A stretch of 64,000 bases of DNA from Uloborus plumipes (Eukaryota > Arthropoda > Arachnida > Araneae > Uloboridae): assembly GCA_038373865.1 (NCBI GenBank), contig JAXGGA010002990.1, positions 46,779 through 110,778 of the forward strand. The letters run 5' to 3'. Shown one piece after another: positions 63,831 to 64,000 of the stretch; the first letter of the stretch is position 1; every line of letters starts with the position of its first letter. Below the pieces are notes generated by a model, which had not been told where the DNA came from, did not search any database, and was given only the letters and a program-made list of their open reading frames with translations. Made by a program: the position numbers and the translations under genes.

Positions 63831-64000
63831 AAAATTAACATTAGCGTCTACGGGGAATTTAAGTTGAATGTTGATCCTGAACTTAAAGTCGGATTTCCTT
63901 CAAACTAACTTTGTAAGAAAATGGTTTTGATAAATAATGTTTGTAACGTACTTTTCTGAGTAATCTTCTATGAGGACTCTGATTCCGACTCCGACTCCGC
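63831..64000. other. Unassigned sequence ending in GACTCC microsatellite
   Basis: The last bases ATTCCGACTCCGACTCCGC begin a hexamer repeat that is cut by the window end; the same hexamer occurs near 40100. Confidence 0.5.

Overview
This is a eukaryotic, AT-rich, repeat-dominated intergenic window. Nothing in it looks bacterial: there are no operons, no dense ORFs, and poly(A)/poly(T) tracts, SINEs, LINE debris and many short terminal-inverted-repeat elements fill the space. The mix (a tRNA-Lys-primed Ty3/Gypsy element, Tc1-type elements, Helitrons, piggyBac, hAT, Harbinger and pogo-like MITEs, tRNA-derived SINEs) suggests an arthropod, and I think of an arachnid. That assignment is inference from general resemblance, not a database result.

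Layout. 1-10.8 kb: mostly unannotatable AT-rich DNA with a diverged tRNA-derived SINE (about 539-855), a Harbinger-like MITE (2862-3049), a long foldback element (4401-4775), a decayed pogo-like element (6916-7694) and a GC-richer island (8440-8880). 10846-17170: a complete Ty3/Gypsy retrotransposon on the minus strand with one uninterrupted 1591-codon gag-pol ORF, LTRs differing at one base in 610, a tRNA-Lys primer site and a polypurine tract. Just upstream of it on the minus strand is a plausible terminal coding exon (17502-17705). 17.7-26 kb: minisatellite, AT-rich arrays, and a TA-flanked MITE (20978-23059) split by a 1.7-kb non-autonomous Helitron. 26193-27410 and 46073-47290: two copies, 1218 bp each, of a Tc1-type element with intact 348-aa DD36E transposases. 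28-31 kb: hAT-type MITEs with 8-bp duplications and a candidate signal-peptide first exon (29595-29691, plus). 32-43 kb: a second copy of the split MITE, a nearly perfect 164-bp-arm foldback element (35996-36427), LINE debris, a pogo-like MITE, and an old inverted duplication of a coding-like segment (43.0-43.5 kb). 45095-50542: a four-level nest of transposons. 50.6-57.7 kb: MITEs, a ~315-bp tandem array, piggyBac-like MITEs and a 23-bp-stem hairpin. 60.4-60.75 kb: a SINE with a perfect 13-bp duplication. 62.6-64 kb: microsatellite and a ~147-bp tandem repeat with a three-unit higher-order period.

The only clearly functional-looking proteins are the retrotransposon polyprotein and the two transposases. 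Host genes are represented at most by isolated candidate exons. The most interesting things seen are (i) the nest at 45-50.5 kb, including three Helitron units joined head to tail at exact termini and inserted in a site that reconstructs to a palindrome; (ii) the foldback family; (iii) direct evidence, by comparing two copies of one MITE, that an 85-bp palindromic segment arose by local template switching; and (iv) the candidate exons. I found no convincing novel enzymatic system.
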